NCBI GenBank assembly: GCA_963755195.1
Contig: CAVWIZ010000002.1
Location: forward strand, 1,673,094-1,737,093
Direction of reading: 5' to 3'
Length of the DNA stretch: 64,000 nt
From: CAVQJU01 sp963755195
Lineage (GTDB): Bacteria > Acidobacteriota > Vicinamibacteria > Vicinamibacterales > CAVVIG01
Part shown: positions 8,458 through 16,463 of the stretch, piece after piece
Numbering within the stretch: the first letter of the stretch is position 1
Layout of the letters: every line of letters starts with the position of its first letter
The notes under the pieces: generated by a model
Databases searched by the model: none
What the model was told of the DNA's origin: nothing
What the model saw: only the letters and a program-made list of their open reading frames with translations
Program-made: the position numbers and the translations under genes

Positions 8458-11400
8458 CAGAAGTCGAACTGCGCACTGAACTTGAAGAACCGCGCCTGCA
8501 AGATACTCTGCGGCGTCCGCCAGGGGTTCGGCGGGAACGGCGAGTACGTAGCGTTCTCGGAAAGCACGGCGTTCGCATTGAACAAGTTGTAGAAGTCGAA
8601 GTTGACGTTCGTGCGGGTGCTGCCCGCCTTGAAGATCTTCGACAAACGAAAATCCAACTGCTGCATCCGTTCACCGTGGATGACGCCGGGATTGACGATT
8701 TGGAACGTTCTGAAGGGCAGGAACGTGGCGTACGGACGGCCCAGTGTGCCCGTGTCGAACGCGAGGTAGTTCGCTGGAACGATAATGCCGGGCAGGGTCT
8801 GGTACGCCCCAGAAATCTGCAAATCGATCTTCGGAATCGTATAGGCGGCGAGCCCCTTCACCTGCGTCGTGAAGCCCTGATCGGAGTGGCAGTCTTCGAC
8901 CGTCCTGGCCGCAAAGAAGGGCAATCGCGTGTTGCTGCCGAAGAACGAGTGGAGCGTTTCCGGAAGCTTGGCGGCAACCTCGCAGTCGTCGGTGACCAGG
9001 CTTCCGGTGCTGAAGCCCCCCTGGACGATGAACCCGGCTCGCGGGCGCGCCACGACGTTCACGTCCACGCCATTCCAGTGCTCCGTCTGCTTCCCGAATT
9101 TATCCGCCAACGTGACAAAGTTATCCTGGGGGAGGAACCAGTTGGTCGGCTGGAGATCATACGCCGTCTGCGTATACCCTCCGCCACCGGGCAGGCGCGA
9201 ATCCGCGGGCGCCTTGAACGTGAACTTCGTGTAGTCGGCCAGACCGACCGCCCGATCGTCCATCGTCTGGAAGTTGCCGTACCAACGCCGGAAGTAGCTG
9301 ACGTCGAGCGACACGCGGGGCATGAGCTCGCGCTGCACGCCAAGAGAGAACTCCCAGTTGTATTGCCGTTTGCCCCATCCCGTCATCAGATCCGGGTCGT
9401 AGCTCGTGCCAGGGGTAATCGTGCCAAAGTTCGGGTTGTCCGTGGCTCCGCACTCGCCGTTCTGGTTGAAGTTCAGCAGATTGCACTGCGGTATGAAGTC
9501 GCCGGCTTTCCCTCCGCCGGCTCCATTGTCGGTCCAACTGCGGGTGGTGTTGTTGACCAGACGTGTGATGGGATTCGGCAATGACGACACCTGGTTTTCG
9601 CCAAGCCCAAGTGTTCCGTACCCCAACAGGTACTTGTTCAGCGTCACTTTCAGCGCCGTCTTCCCGTCGCCGGACATGTCCCACGTCGCGCCAAAGTGAG
9701 GCGTGATGTCTTTCCAGTTGAGGTTCTCGATCGTCGGGAAACTCGCGTTCCGATTCGGCGTGAAAAACGTCGGACCAAGGGTCTGCTCGGGAAAGCTGTT
9801 CTTGAACTGATCGTACCGAATCCCCCCGGAAAGGGTCCACCGCTTTGTGGTCCACTTGTCCTGGACGAAAAAGCCCAGGTCGCGATCCACTTCCACTTTT
9901 TCAACGTAAGGCGCGGCCTGAAGCGTGATCGACTGCGGGACGCCGTTGAAGAAGTGGTAGAAGTAGGGCAGCGGATTCGTGTAGGGGTTGTTGTCGTAAT
10001 AGCCCCACGCGTTGTTGAAACCAAACTTGACCACGTGGGAGCCGGGAATGTACGTCAGCGCCGCGCGATAGTGGAGGTTCTTGTTCCAGGAATTGCCGTA
10101 CGGCGGGCTGCCTGGGGCCAGACCTTGGGCGGCCGCCCGGTAGGTAAAATTGGTCGCGTCGTCAACCACTCCGATCATCGCCGGGTTCAGCGACGAGATG
10201 TTGCCGCCGTCGCCGGTCTGCAGGTTCATGCCGCCCCACCGCTCGACGCGATGAATCGCGCTCGCCTCGATCAGAATCTTGCTGGACACTGGTGAGTTCC
10301 AGTCGACCTGCACGAAACGTTGCAGCGGGAACCGCCGGTCGGTCCCGGCTTCGGGAGACCTCGTCGCCGAAACGTTGTCGGGGCAGAAGCAGTTCGACTC
10401 GAGATCGTACGTGATGCCGAACTTGTTCTTCGGGTTCGCCTGCAGCGTCAGGCGGCCCTGATAGACCTGGAAGCGGCGCGGGGCCAGGGCCTGCCGGGCC
10501 GGGTCCGCCACGTACGTCCAGGCGTTCGGGTCGTTCGCGTTCTTGTTCATGAACATGCCCGGCACGTAGTTGTCGGCTGCCTGGTATCGTGCCGACAGGA
10601 AGAACCAGAGCTTGTCCTGGACAAGCGGGCCGCCAAAGCCGGGATTGAAATCCCCGTTGACCTTGATCTTCCCGGGCGCCGTCAGCCCCCGACTCGGCAG
10701 GTCGGTGCCGGTGTAGTTGTCGCTCGCAAAGCCTTCGGTGGCGTAGGAGCCGAAGAAGGTTCCGCTGTACTTGTTGCCGCCGTCGCGGGGAATGAAGTTG
10801 ATCCGCACGCCGCCGGTGGCCGCCGTGGCATCAACCCCGGAGGTGTCAATCGCGAACTCTGCGGTCCCGGTCGCGTTGGGGACGGCGCCGCCGCCCCACC
10901 CGCCGCCAATCATGGTGCTCAGCGCGACGCCGTTCACCAACAGGCGTTGGTCGGACACCCGGCTGCCGTGCACCATCAGCGCCAGAGTGGTCGGACCGAG
11001 CGCGCCGCCCACGTCGGAAAACGAGTTGAAGCCGTCGGAGACAGTCACGCCCGGAATGAGCGTGCCCACGGCGAATGAATTTCTGGACGTCGGAATGGCG
11101 GTCACGATCGCTTGATCCATGACCGTCTGCCGCGTCGTGGTTTGGATGTCCACGACGGGTGTTTCGCCGCTGACCGTCACGGTTTCGGACACGTTGCCCA
11201 CGCGCAGCTCAGCATCCACCGTCGTCGTGAGTGTGCCCGACAACGCGACGTCGCTGCGCTTGACCGTCGCAAAGCCCGTCAGGGTGAACGTCACCTCGTA
11301 GGCGCCGGGCCTTAAATCGATAATCTGGTAGCGGCCGGTTCCGTCGGACACAGCCGACCGAGCCTTCTCGATCAACACCGGGCTCGACGCCTCGACGGTC

Positions 11401-11522
11401 ACGCCGGGAAGGACCGCTCCGGACGTGTCCTTGATTATTCCGCTGAGTGTGGCTTGCGCCCACGCCGGCGCGGCAACCGTCACCAACGCGATGGCGAACA
11501 GAACCTGCTTCCATCCACGCAT
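8457..11522 (-). CDS. TonB-dependent receptor with carboxypeptidase-regulatory-like domain
   Basis: A 1021-residue outer-membrane protein. The start at 11522 is supported by a strong ribosome site (AGGAGGG) and a signal peptide MRGWKQVLFAIALVTVAAPAWA. Residues ~24-110 form a CarboxypepD_reg domain (ATLSGIIKDTSGAVLPGVTV), followed by the plug (MDQAIVTAIPTSRNSF, LMVHGSRVSDQRLLVNGVAL) and a 22-strand-type barrel ending in aromatic FFKFSAQFDF, the usual BAM signal with terminal Phe. Acidobacterial receptors of this type, often called Cna-B/TonB or Oar-like, are thought to import oligosaccharides or peptides. It is divergent from a LysR gene that may control it. It is intact, with no frameshift in 3 kb. 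Confidence 0.9.
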   Translation of the reverse strand: MRGWKQVLFAIALVTVAAPAWAQATLSGIIKDTSGAVLPGVTVEASSPVLIEKARSAVSDGTGRYQIIDLRPGAYEVTFTLTGFATVKRSDVALSGTLTTTVDAELRVGNVSETVTVSGETPVVDIQTTTRQTVMDQAIVTAIPTSRNSFAVGTLIPGVTVSDGFNSFSDVGGALGPTTLALMVHGSRVSDQRLLVNGVALSTMIGGGWGGGAVPNATGTAEFAIDTSGVDATAATGGVRINFIPRDGGNKYSGTFFGSYATEGFASDNYTGTDLPSRGLTAPGKIKVNGDFNPGFGGPLVQDKLWFFLSARYQAADNYVPGMFMNKNANDPNAWTYVADPARQALAPRRFQVYQGRLTLQANPKNKFGITYDLESNCFCPDNVSATRSPEAGTDRRFPLQRFVQVDWNSPVSSKILIEASAIHRVERWGGMNLQTGDGGNISSLNPAMIGVVDDATNFTYRAAAQGLAPGSPPYGNSWNKNLHYRAALTYIPGSHVVKFGFNNAWGYYDNNPYTNPLPYFYHFFNGVPQSITLQAAPYVEKVEVDRDLGFFVQDKWTTKRWTLSGGIRYDQFKNSFPEQTLGPTFFTPNRNASFPTIENLNWKDITPHFGATWDMSGDGKTALKVTLNKYLLGYGTLGLGENQVSSLPNPITRLVNNTTRSWTDNGAGGGKAGDFIPQCNLLNFNQNGECGATDNPNFGTITPGTSYDPDLMTGWGKRQYNWEFSLGVQRELMPRVSLDVSYFRRWYGNFQTMDDRAVGLADYTKFTFKAPADSRLPGGGGYTQTAYDLQPTNWFLPQDNFVTLADKFGKQTEHWNGVDVNVVARPRAGFIVQGGFSTGSLVTDDCEVAAKLPETLHSFFGSNTRLPFFAARTVEDCHSDQGFTTQVKGLAAYTIPKIDLQISGAYQTLPGIIVPANYLAFDTGTLGRPYATFLPFRTFQIVNPGVIHGERMQQLDFRLSKIFKAGSTRTNVNFDFYNLFNANAVLSENATYSPFPPNPWRTPQSILQARFFKFSAQFDF

Positions 11523-11676
11523 GATCCCTCCTTGACAGATTGACCCCAACACCCGAAGACGCAGCCTGGCATACCGCCGTGGAATATTGCTCGCATACCC
11601 TGTATCGGCAGCATGTTCCCTGTCCAATACATCTTTCGGCGGAGACACATACGGATCTGGTATAGAATCCCCGGCC
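11523..11676. promoter_or_regulatory. Divergent control region between TonB receptor and LysR gene
   Basis: A 154-base gap shared by the two divergent genes. On the receptor side the ribosome site AGGAGGG lies just upstream of 11522. On the LysR side a TATAGAAT -10-like box at 11661-11668 is only a few bases from the ATG at 11677, which implies a very short leader. LysR proteins usually bind such gaps, but I cannot point to a convincing T-N11-A box. Confidence 0.45.
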
Positions 11677-12624
11677 ATGGACTTTCGTCACTTACGAGCG
11701 TTCATCGCCGTCGCGGAGGAGTCGAGCGTCACGAAGGCCGCCACTCGCCTCCACATCTCGCAACCGCCCCTGAGCCGGCACATCAAGCAGCTCGAAGGGG
11801 AACTCGGCATCAGGCTGTTTGTCCGGCACCGGCAGGGCGTCACGCTCACCGACGCAGGTCACCAGCTGCTCGAAAAGGCCAGGGCCCTCGCGTCGGCGGC
11901 GGCCGATTTCTACGAAAGCGCCGGGCAGACCACGAGCGACAACTCGAACAAGGTACGTCTCGGCATTGCGTGGGGCCTGTGGGAAACGGTCAACAGGATT
12001 CGCGTGGCCTCGGCCAGGCAGTTTGCCAATGTGACGATTGAGGCGACCGACGTGCTCTGCGCGGAGCAGTACAACGAGCATTTGCGCGACCGGTCGCTCG
12101 ACGTGGTGTTCGGACGTCCCCACTTCGACCACACAGTACTCGAAGTAGCGCCGCTGTTTCAGGAACGCATACTCGCCGTGATGAGCGAAGACAACCCGCT
12201 CGCCTCGCGCAAGACCCTGCGCATCCGTGACCTCGCCGGCGAACCGCTGCTGCTCTACGACCGGCACCTCATGCCGTATTTGTACGACAAGGTCCTCGAC
12301 CTCTACGCCAAAGCAGGGGTGACGCCGAAGATGGTCCCGACGCCCGAGGCCGGCCCCCACAACCAGGCCGGGCTGATGCTGGTCGCTTCCGGCAAGGGCG
12401 TGTACGTGTGCATGGGGATCCCGCTGACCAGTCCGCATCCGTTGAGCGGGATCGCCGTGGTGCCGATCGGCGATCCGGACGCAACTCTCGACGTCTGCGT
12501 CGCGTGGCGCCGGGGCGAAACGTCCCCCGTCGTGCGTCAATTCCTGAACTGCGTCTGGCAGGTGTTTCCGCAGGCGCAGCCGGAGACCGTCGTCGCCAAG
12601 ACGCCGTCGCGGCGGGCCTCGTAA
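11677..12624 (+). CDS. LysR-family transcriptional regulator
   Basis: A 315-residue regulator starting MDFRHLRAFIAVAEESSVTKAA. Residues 1-60 are the winged helix-turn-helix (AATRLHISQPPLSRHIKQLE, then LFVRHRQGVTLTDAG); residues ~90-295 form the LysR substrate-binding fold (LGIAWGLWETVNRI, LDVVFGRPHFDHTVLEVAPL, LAGEPLLLYDRHLMPYLYDK). The effector is unknown. LysR proteins generally regulate the divergently transcribed neighbour, here the TonB receptor, and repress themselves. The ATG at 11677 was chosen because the HTH begins directly after it. A few glycines in a position often hydrophobic (GIAWGLWE) do not break the fold. Confidence 0.9.
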   Translation: MDFRHLRAFIAVAEESSVTKAATRLHISQPPLSRHIKQLEGELGIRLFVRHRQGVTLTDAGHQLLEKARALASAAADFYESAGQTTSDNSNKVRLGIAWGLWETVNRIRVASARQFANVTIEATDVLCAEQYNEHLRDRSLDVVFGRPHFDHTVLEVAPLFQERILAVMSEDNPLASRKTLRIRDLAGEPLLLYDRHLMPYLYDKVLDLYAKAGVTPKMVPTPEAGPHNQAGLMLVASGKGVYVCMGIPLTSPHPLSGIAVVPIGDPDATLDVCVAWRRGETSPVVRQFLNCVWQVFPQAQPETVVAKTPSRRAS

Positions 12625-12741
12625 CTAAGCAATTGAGTAATTGAGTAATCGGGTAAGTTGGTAATTTGATGATCTCTCGTCTCACCAACTCAGCAATGAG
12701 CCAACTCAATTACTCAATTATGCGATTACCCAATTACCAGA
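12625..12741. repeat. GGTAATT inverted repeat downstream of LysR gene
   Basis: Left arm of AATTGAGTAATTGAGTAATC and GGGTAAGTTGGTAATTT units, loop of about 30 bases, right arm of complementary CAATTACTCAATTATG and GATTACCCAATTACC units. It follows the LysR stop directly and ends just before the next gene. It is the same family as at 2281 and 8355. Confidence 0.75.
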
Positions 12742-12758
12742 TCGCGTAGGGTCCCTCC

Positions 12759-14144
12759 ATGTTGCAGCCCGTGAGCCGCGTCGTCGACCTGCTCGATCCC
12801 TCGCTCAACACGTTCACGAATGTCGATCTCGACCAAGCGCGCCGCCGCGTGCTCGAGGGCGACGCGTCGGCTGTTCGCGCCATCGACGGATCCTTTGCGC
12901 TGGTGGCCTCCAAAGGCATCACGGTGCGGATGGCGCGCTCGATGGATCGACCCCTGCGGTACTTCCTGGCCAAGCGGCACGAAGGTCCGGCGCTGTACGT
13001 CGCCGACCGCATCGACACGCTGCACCGGGCGCTCGAACGCGACGGCCTGGCCGCGCAGTTTCACCCGAGCTACACACGCATGGCGCCGGCGCACCACGTG
13101 GTCGATCTCGCGCTCGTCGGCTGCCCGGATCCGTCCCCGACATATACGCGCTTCTTCACACCCGAGCGCGCTGCCCTGCCCGCCGATCTCGACGAGATTG
13201 GACACCGGTATGTCGGTGCGCTCGCCGATGAGATCGCCAAGTGGTTGACCGGCATCGACGCCGGGGCGTCGCGGGCCGAACCGATCGGCGTGGCGTTTTC
13301 TGGCGGCATCGACAGCGGATCCGTGTTTCTTGTGATTTATCACACGATGCTGCGGCTGGGGCTCTCCCCTGCGCGTCTCAAGGCGTTCGTGCTGAATGTT
13401 GCCGACGGGGCGGGACGGGCCGGAAAGGCAGGAGAGGCGGGTGGGCGTCCGACAGAAGACGGGGCCGACGTCGAGCAGGCGCGCGCGTTTCTATCCGCGA
13501 TGGGCCTGTCGCTGTTCCTCGAGGAGATCGCCGCCAAACCGGACGAGTTGGATGTCTGCGAAACCGTCCGGGTGCTCGAAGACTACAAGACGCTCGACGT
13601 CGAGTGCGCCGCGATGGGTCTGCGCTTGTGCCGCGGCATCCGCGAGCGCTATCCGGAGTGGCGCCACATGGCCGACGGTGACGGCGGTGACGAGAACCTC
13701 AAGGACTATCCGATCGAGGAAAACAGCGAGCTGACCATCCGCAGCGTCGTGGACAATCTGATGCTGTATCAGGAGGGCTGGGGGGTGGGCCGCGTCAAGC
13801 ACTCCCTGACCTACAGCGGCGGCCTCAGCCGCAGCTACGTGCGTACGTACGCGCCCGCGCGCCGCTACGGGTTCGCCGGCTTCAGCCCGTACACGAGACC
13901 TGGCGTCATCGAAGTGGCCGAAGGGATTCCCTTTGCCGCGCTCACGCGGTACGACGTACCGACGCTGTACTCGCTCAAGGGCGAGATCGTCCGCCGCGGC
14001 GTGAAGGCGGTCACCGGGTTCGATATGCCGATCTTCCCCAAGCGCCGCTTCCAGCACGGCGCCATGCCGGAGGCCGCGATGCGCGCGCGCATCGGCGACT
14101 CGGAAGCCAGCTACCGGCGCACCTTCCACGCCATCTATAGCTGA
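12759..14144 (+). CDS. Asparagine synthase-like enzyme without glutaminase cysteine
   Basis: A 461-residue protein. Residues ~1-110 look like the remnant of a class II amidotransferase fold (VRAIDGSFALVASKG, LYVADRIDTLHRALE), but there is no N-terminal Cys after the Met, so glutamine hydrolysis is not expected. Residues ~165-460 are an asparagine-synthase-type domain with the ATP-PPi loop FSGGIDSGS, the acidic DGDGGDENL motif that binds PPi/Mg, and a C-terminal part with Arg/Lys clusters. Family knowledge: it adenylates a carboxylate and couples it to ammonia or an amine, as in AsnB, beta-lactam synthetase or lasso-peptide cyclase. The substrate here is unknown. A GAGRAGKAGEAGGRP insertion near residue 215 looks like repeat-derived sequence. 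The gene is followed by the NosR-like cluster on the other strand. Confidence 0.78.
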   Translation: MLQPVSRVVDLLDPSLNTFTNVDLDQARRRVLEGDASAVRAIDGSFALVASKGITVRMARSMDRPLRYFLAKRHEGPALYVADRIDTLHRALERDGLAAQFHPSYTRMAPAHHVVDLALVGCPDPSPTYTRFFTPERAALPADLDEIGHRYVGALADEIAKWLTGIDAGASRAEPIGVAFSGGIDSGSVFLVIYHTMLRLGLSPARLKAFVLNVADGAGRAGKAGEAGGRPTEDGADVEQARAFLSAMGLSLFLEEIAAKPDELDVCETVRVLEDYKTLDVECAAMGLRLCRGIRERYPEWRHMADGDGGDENLKDYPIEENSELTIRSVVDNLMLYQEGWGVGRVKHSLTYSGGLSRSYVRTYAPARRYGFAGFSPYTRPGVIEVAEGIPFAALTRYDVPTLYSLKGEIVRRGVKAVTGFDMPIFPKRRFQHGAMPEAAMRARIGDSEASYRRTFHAIYS

Positions 14145-14167
14145 AGAAGCGGCACTACTGAAACGAA

Positions 14168-14247
14168 ACATAGCCACAGAGGCACGGAGGTCACAGAGGA
14201 GTTTTCTTGAAGAGAGAAACTCTGTGTTCGCTGTGCATCTGTGGCTA
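14168..14247. repeat. CACAGAG hairpin repeat, copy 1
   Basis: An imperfect palindrome beginning TAGCCACAGAGGCACGGAGG and ending CTGTGCATCTGTGGCTAC, with a TTCTTGAAGAGAGAAA centre. It is the inverted copy of the element at 14930-15009. Elements of this kind (CCACAGAGGCACAGAG) are familiar from several environmental bacterial phyla. Confidence 0.8.
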
Positions 14248-14257
14248 CGTGGTTGGC

Positions 14258-14404
14258 CTACTTCGACAGCTTCTTGAGAATGCGCTTCTGGTTCGCCAGG
14301 ATGCGCTCCTGATTGCGCACGATCTTGCCTTGATTCGACAGAATCCTGTTTTGATTGGAGAGGATCGAGCGCTGATTCCCCGCCGTCGCCATCTTTGCCA
14401 TCAT
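14258..14404 (-). CDS. 48-residue NQ-repeat peptide
   Basis: A very small gene. From the ATG at 14404 (or 14401) it reads MMAKMATAGNQ and then a seven-residue repeat in which Asn-Gln is followed two residues later by Ile-Leu: NQRSILS, NQNRILS, NQGKIVR, NQERILA, NQKRILK, then KLSK. The regular heptad with Ile/Leu predicts one amphipathic helix or a parallel coiled coil. GGGAGG just upstream is a good ribosome site, and the start overlaps the stop of the FixH-like gene (14401-14403), so the two are probably translated together. I do not recognise a function; a scaffold or membrane-complex small subunit is conceivable but only an inference. Confidence 0.7.
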   Translation of the reverse strand: MMAKMATAGNQRSILSNQNRILSNQGKIVRNQERILANQKRILKKLSK

Positions 14405-14937
14405 CCGCCTCCCTTTGTCTGCATTCTACGCCGGATCAAGAGTTTGCCCCAGACAAAGCCCACGAGCAAAAACGGCATGACGAAGAGAATCATCAGGATC
14501 GGCCGGGGGCGCAAATCGTACGTCGCGTCAGTGGACGCGTCGACGTCAGCTTTGCCAAGCGGACCATCGACGGCGACGCGCACGGCAAACGGCCCTTCGT
14601 GATCCATGACGAGCGCTACGAACTGCCGAGCGACATCCCCGTTGACCGGATCGGCACGCCCCGCCTGCTCAGTGCCTGGACGATCGAGCGGCCTGATCGT
14701 CACCTCTACGCGCGTGCCTGGCGGGATACCGCCACCCTGTCCATCGGAACGGGCTGGCCGCATCATCACCCAGAACGTCCCCGCGGCCGATCGATCGTCG
14801 GTCGCATCCGGGTCGGTCCAGACCGAAATCTGATACGCGCCGACAACCCGATCGGTGACGATGGGAAATGGCGGACCGCTGTGGGCGTGCAGGACCACAC
14901 TTGCCAATGGGATCAAGATCAACGTCCGGAGCCACAC
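14401..14937 (-). CDS. FixH-like membrane-anchored protein
   Basis: A protein of about 178 residues. The frame is open far upstream, but that portion reads through the CACAGAG repeat and the polyferredoxin gene, so a GTG near 14937 (VWLRTLILIPLASVVLHAHSG) is chosen: it gives a signal segment. The central part (PFPIVTDRVVGAYQISVWTDPD, RVEVTIRPLDRPG, VMDHEGPFAVRVAVDGPLG) resembles the extracytoplasmic immunoglobulin-like domain of FixH/YtkA-type proteins. A C-terminal membrane helix follows (PILMILFVMPFLLVGFVWG) with a basic end RRRMQTKGGG. FixH is known from assembly of cbb3 oxidase with CcoG-type polyferredoxins, and here the neighbour is a NosR/CcoG-like polyferredoxin. Start position uncertain. 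Confidence 0.62.
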   Translation of the reverse strand: MWLRTLILIPLASVVLHAHSGPPFPIVTDRVVGAYQISVWTDPDATDDRSAAGTFWVMMRPARSDGQGGGIPPGTRVEVTIRPLDRPGTEQAGRADPVNGDVARQFVALVMDHEGPFAVRVAVDGPLGKADVDASTDATYDLRPRPILMILFVMPFLLVGFVWGKLLIRRRMQTKGGG

Positions 14938-15009
14938 AGACACAGAGAGCACAGAGTTTCTCTCTTCAAGAAAAGCCCTCCGCGTCCTCTGTGCCTCCGT
15001 GGCTATGTA
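14930..15009. repeat. CACAGAG hairpin repeat, copy 2 (inverted)
   Basis: Reads GAGCCACACAGACACAGAGA, TTTCTCTCTTCAAGAAAAG, then CTCTGTGCCTCCGTGGCTAT: the reverse complement of the copy at 14168-14247. It covers the presumed start of the FixH-like gene, so the two repeats bracket that gene and the NQ-repeat gene. Confidence 0.8.
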
Positions 15010-15011
15010 TC

Positions 15012-16463
15012 TCATCCCAGGAATCCCGCGCCGCGCATGTCCATGGGCTGCCACAGGATCCACAGCGCGAGGCCGGCGAGCCCCACGATGAGTGCCGCCC
15101 ACGGCACGATGGATCGCTCGGCCCGTTCGGGATAGTCGCGCCGACTGAGGCGAAACGCCGCCGCCAGCGATCCCATCGTCCCGAGCAGAATCAGGCCGAC
15201 TTGAATCGGAAACACCGATCCGGGCCTCATGCCGGTCAAACGCCACAGCGGCTGGCCCAACGCCGCCCAGCCAAACAGGTCGATGGCCGCGCGCTGCGTG
15301 ACGGGCACGACAACAAGAGCACCCGTCAGCAGGTGAAATCCGTAGTGCGCCAGCCACATCCCGAATCCGAACGGCACGAGCGCATACGCGTAGTTCACGG
15401 CAATCTGCGCGGGCGAGCGCTGCCGGTCGGAGGCCAGAAGTTTCGTCACCGCAGCGGCGCCGCCGAGCAACACCACCGGCATCACACCCAGCACGGCGAT
15501 GAACAGGACCGCCAGCGCGGGCCCTTCAGACGTGACCCCGAGCGCGCTCGCGATCCAGGCTTCGACGCCGTGAACGGGCGCCACCATGCCAAACGCGTTC
15601 AGCAGGCTGGCAAACGTGAAGATCGCGGCAAACGCCGCGATATCCCACCGGCGCGAAAACCGGCCGATGCCCGACCGCCGGCGGCCGTCCGACAACTCGG
15701 CGCCCGGCACACGGGCCGCGAGCGCGATGTTGTCGTGCGGGCACGCGTGCACGCAGTCGAGGCACAGCGTGCAGTCCATGTTGCCGACCTTCGACGGCAG
15801 AAACAGCCGCAGCTCGCATCCGCGCTGCAGCACGACGGCCGGTACCGCGGGGTCCCGACGCCCCTTGATGCAATCCACGGTGTGGCAGCTGCGGCAGGTG
15901 CCGGCATCCTTCACCCGCAGCTCGAGCGGCGACATCGTCGATGCGACGAAGTTGAACTGGCCGATCGGGCAGAGGTACTTGCAGAAGTTCGCGCCGGTGA
16001 AGACGATGTCGATCGCGAGCGCCGACGCAAAGTATGCGAGGACGAGATACGCCGTCGCCCGCGGCAGCGCCCAGAGATCGAATAGCTCGTAACTGAACAG
16101 CACGGCGACAAAAAGCGCGATGCCAATCCATTTGGTGCGGAGCCATCGCGGAAAGCTCAACGATGGCGGCCGGATGCGCCGGCCCGCGTCTCGCACGAGT
16201 ACGAAGGGACAGCCCGTGCAGAACAGATTTCCCGCCGCGAGCAGCCCCACCACGAGCAGCCCGCGGTAGTGCACCCACGTCAGGACGGTCGCGAAGTTGG
16301 TTGGATCGATTCGCGAGCTGAGCAGGCCGTCAGAGACGACGGCGGCCGCGAGAAGGAGGAGGACGAGTTGAAGAGCCGTGCGGGCGTGGCGCCACCGGAG
16401 AAAAGTCCCGATGACGGGCCAGTCGAGAACGTCTAGTTCCCCCGATTCCACGCGCACGTGCAC
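15012..16463 (-). CDS. NosR/CcoG-like membrane polyferredoxin
   Basis: A 483-residue membrane protein with about 10 predicted helices. Cysteine motifs in order: GNLFCTGCPF (~80), FCKYLCPIGQFNF (~160), CRSCHTVDCIKG (~190) and CTLCLDCVHACPHDN (~232), the last a classical 4Fe-4S ferredoxin motif. FCKYLCP and related patterns occur in NosR, NapH, RdxA/CcoG and YccM proteins that move electrons across or along the membrane. The N-terminal 31 bases overlap the upstream membrane gene, so translation is probably coupled. The C-terminus extends into several helices not found in CcoG. It likely donates electrons to a periplasmic or membrane partner; the FixH-like protein next to it supports a redox assembly role, but the partner is unknown. 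Confidence 0.8.
   Translation of the reverse strand: MHVRVESGELDVLDWPVIGTFLRWRHARTALQLVLLLLAAAVVSDGLLSSRIDPTNFATVLTWVHYRGLLVVGLLAAGNLFCTGCPFVLVRDAGRRIRPPSLSFPRWLRTKWIGIALFVAVLFSYELFDLWALPRATAYLVLAYFASALAIDIVFTGANFCKYLCPIGQFNFVASTMSPLELRVKDAGTCRSCHTVDCIKGRRDPAVPAVVLQRGCELRLFLPSKVGNMDCTLCLDCVHACPHDNIALAARVPGAELSDGRRRSGIGRFSRRWDIAAFAAIFTFASLLNAFGMVAPVHGVEAWIASALGVTSEGPALAVLFIAVLGVMPVVLLGGAAAVTKLLASDRQRSPAQIAVNYAYALVPFGFGMWLAHYGFHLLTGALVVVPVTQRAAIDLFGWAALGQPLWRLTGMRPGSVFPIQVGLILLGTMGSLAAAFRLSRRDYPERAERSIVPWAALIVGLAGLALWILWQPMDMRGAGFLG

Noticed and set aside
11587..11676. Longer LysR start at 11587
   Set aside because: The added residues are translated from the divergent control region and precede the HTH by an unusual 30 residues.
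14868..16085. A 405-codon frame on the plus strand, rich in Arg/His/Gln
   Set aside because: It is antisense to the FixH-like and polyferredoxin genes, whose cysteine motifs and helices are clear. In high-GC DNA such antisense frames are common.
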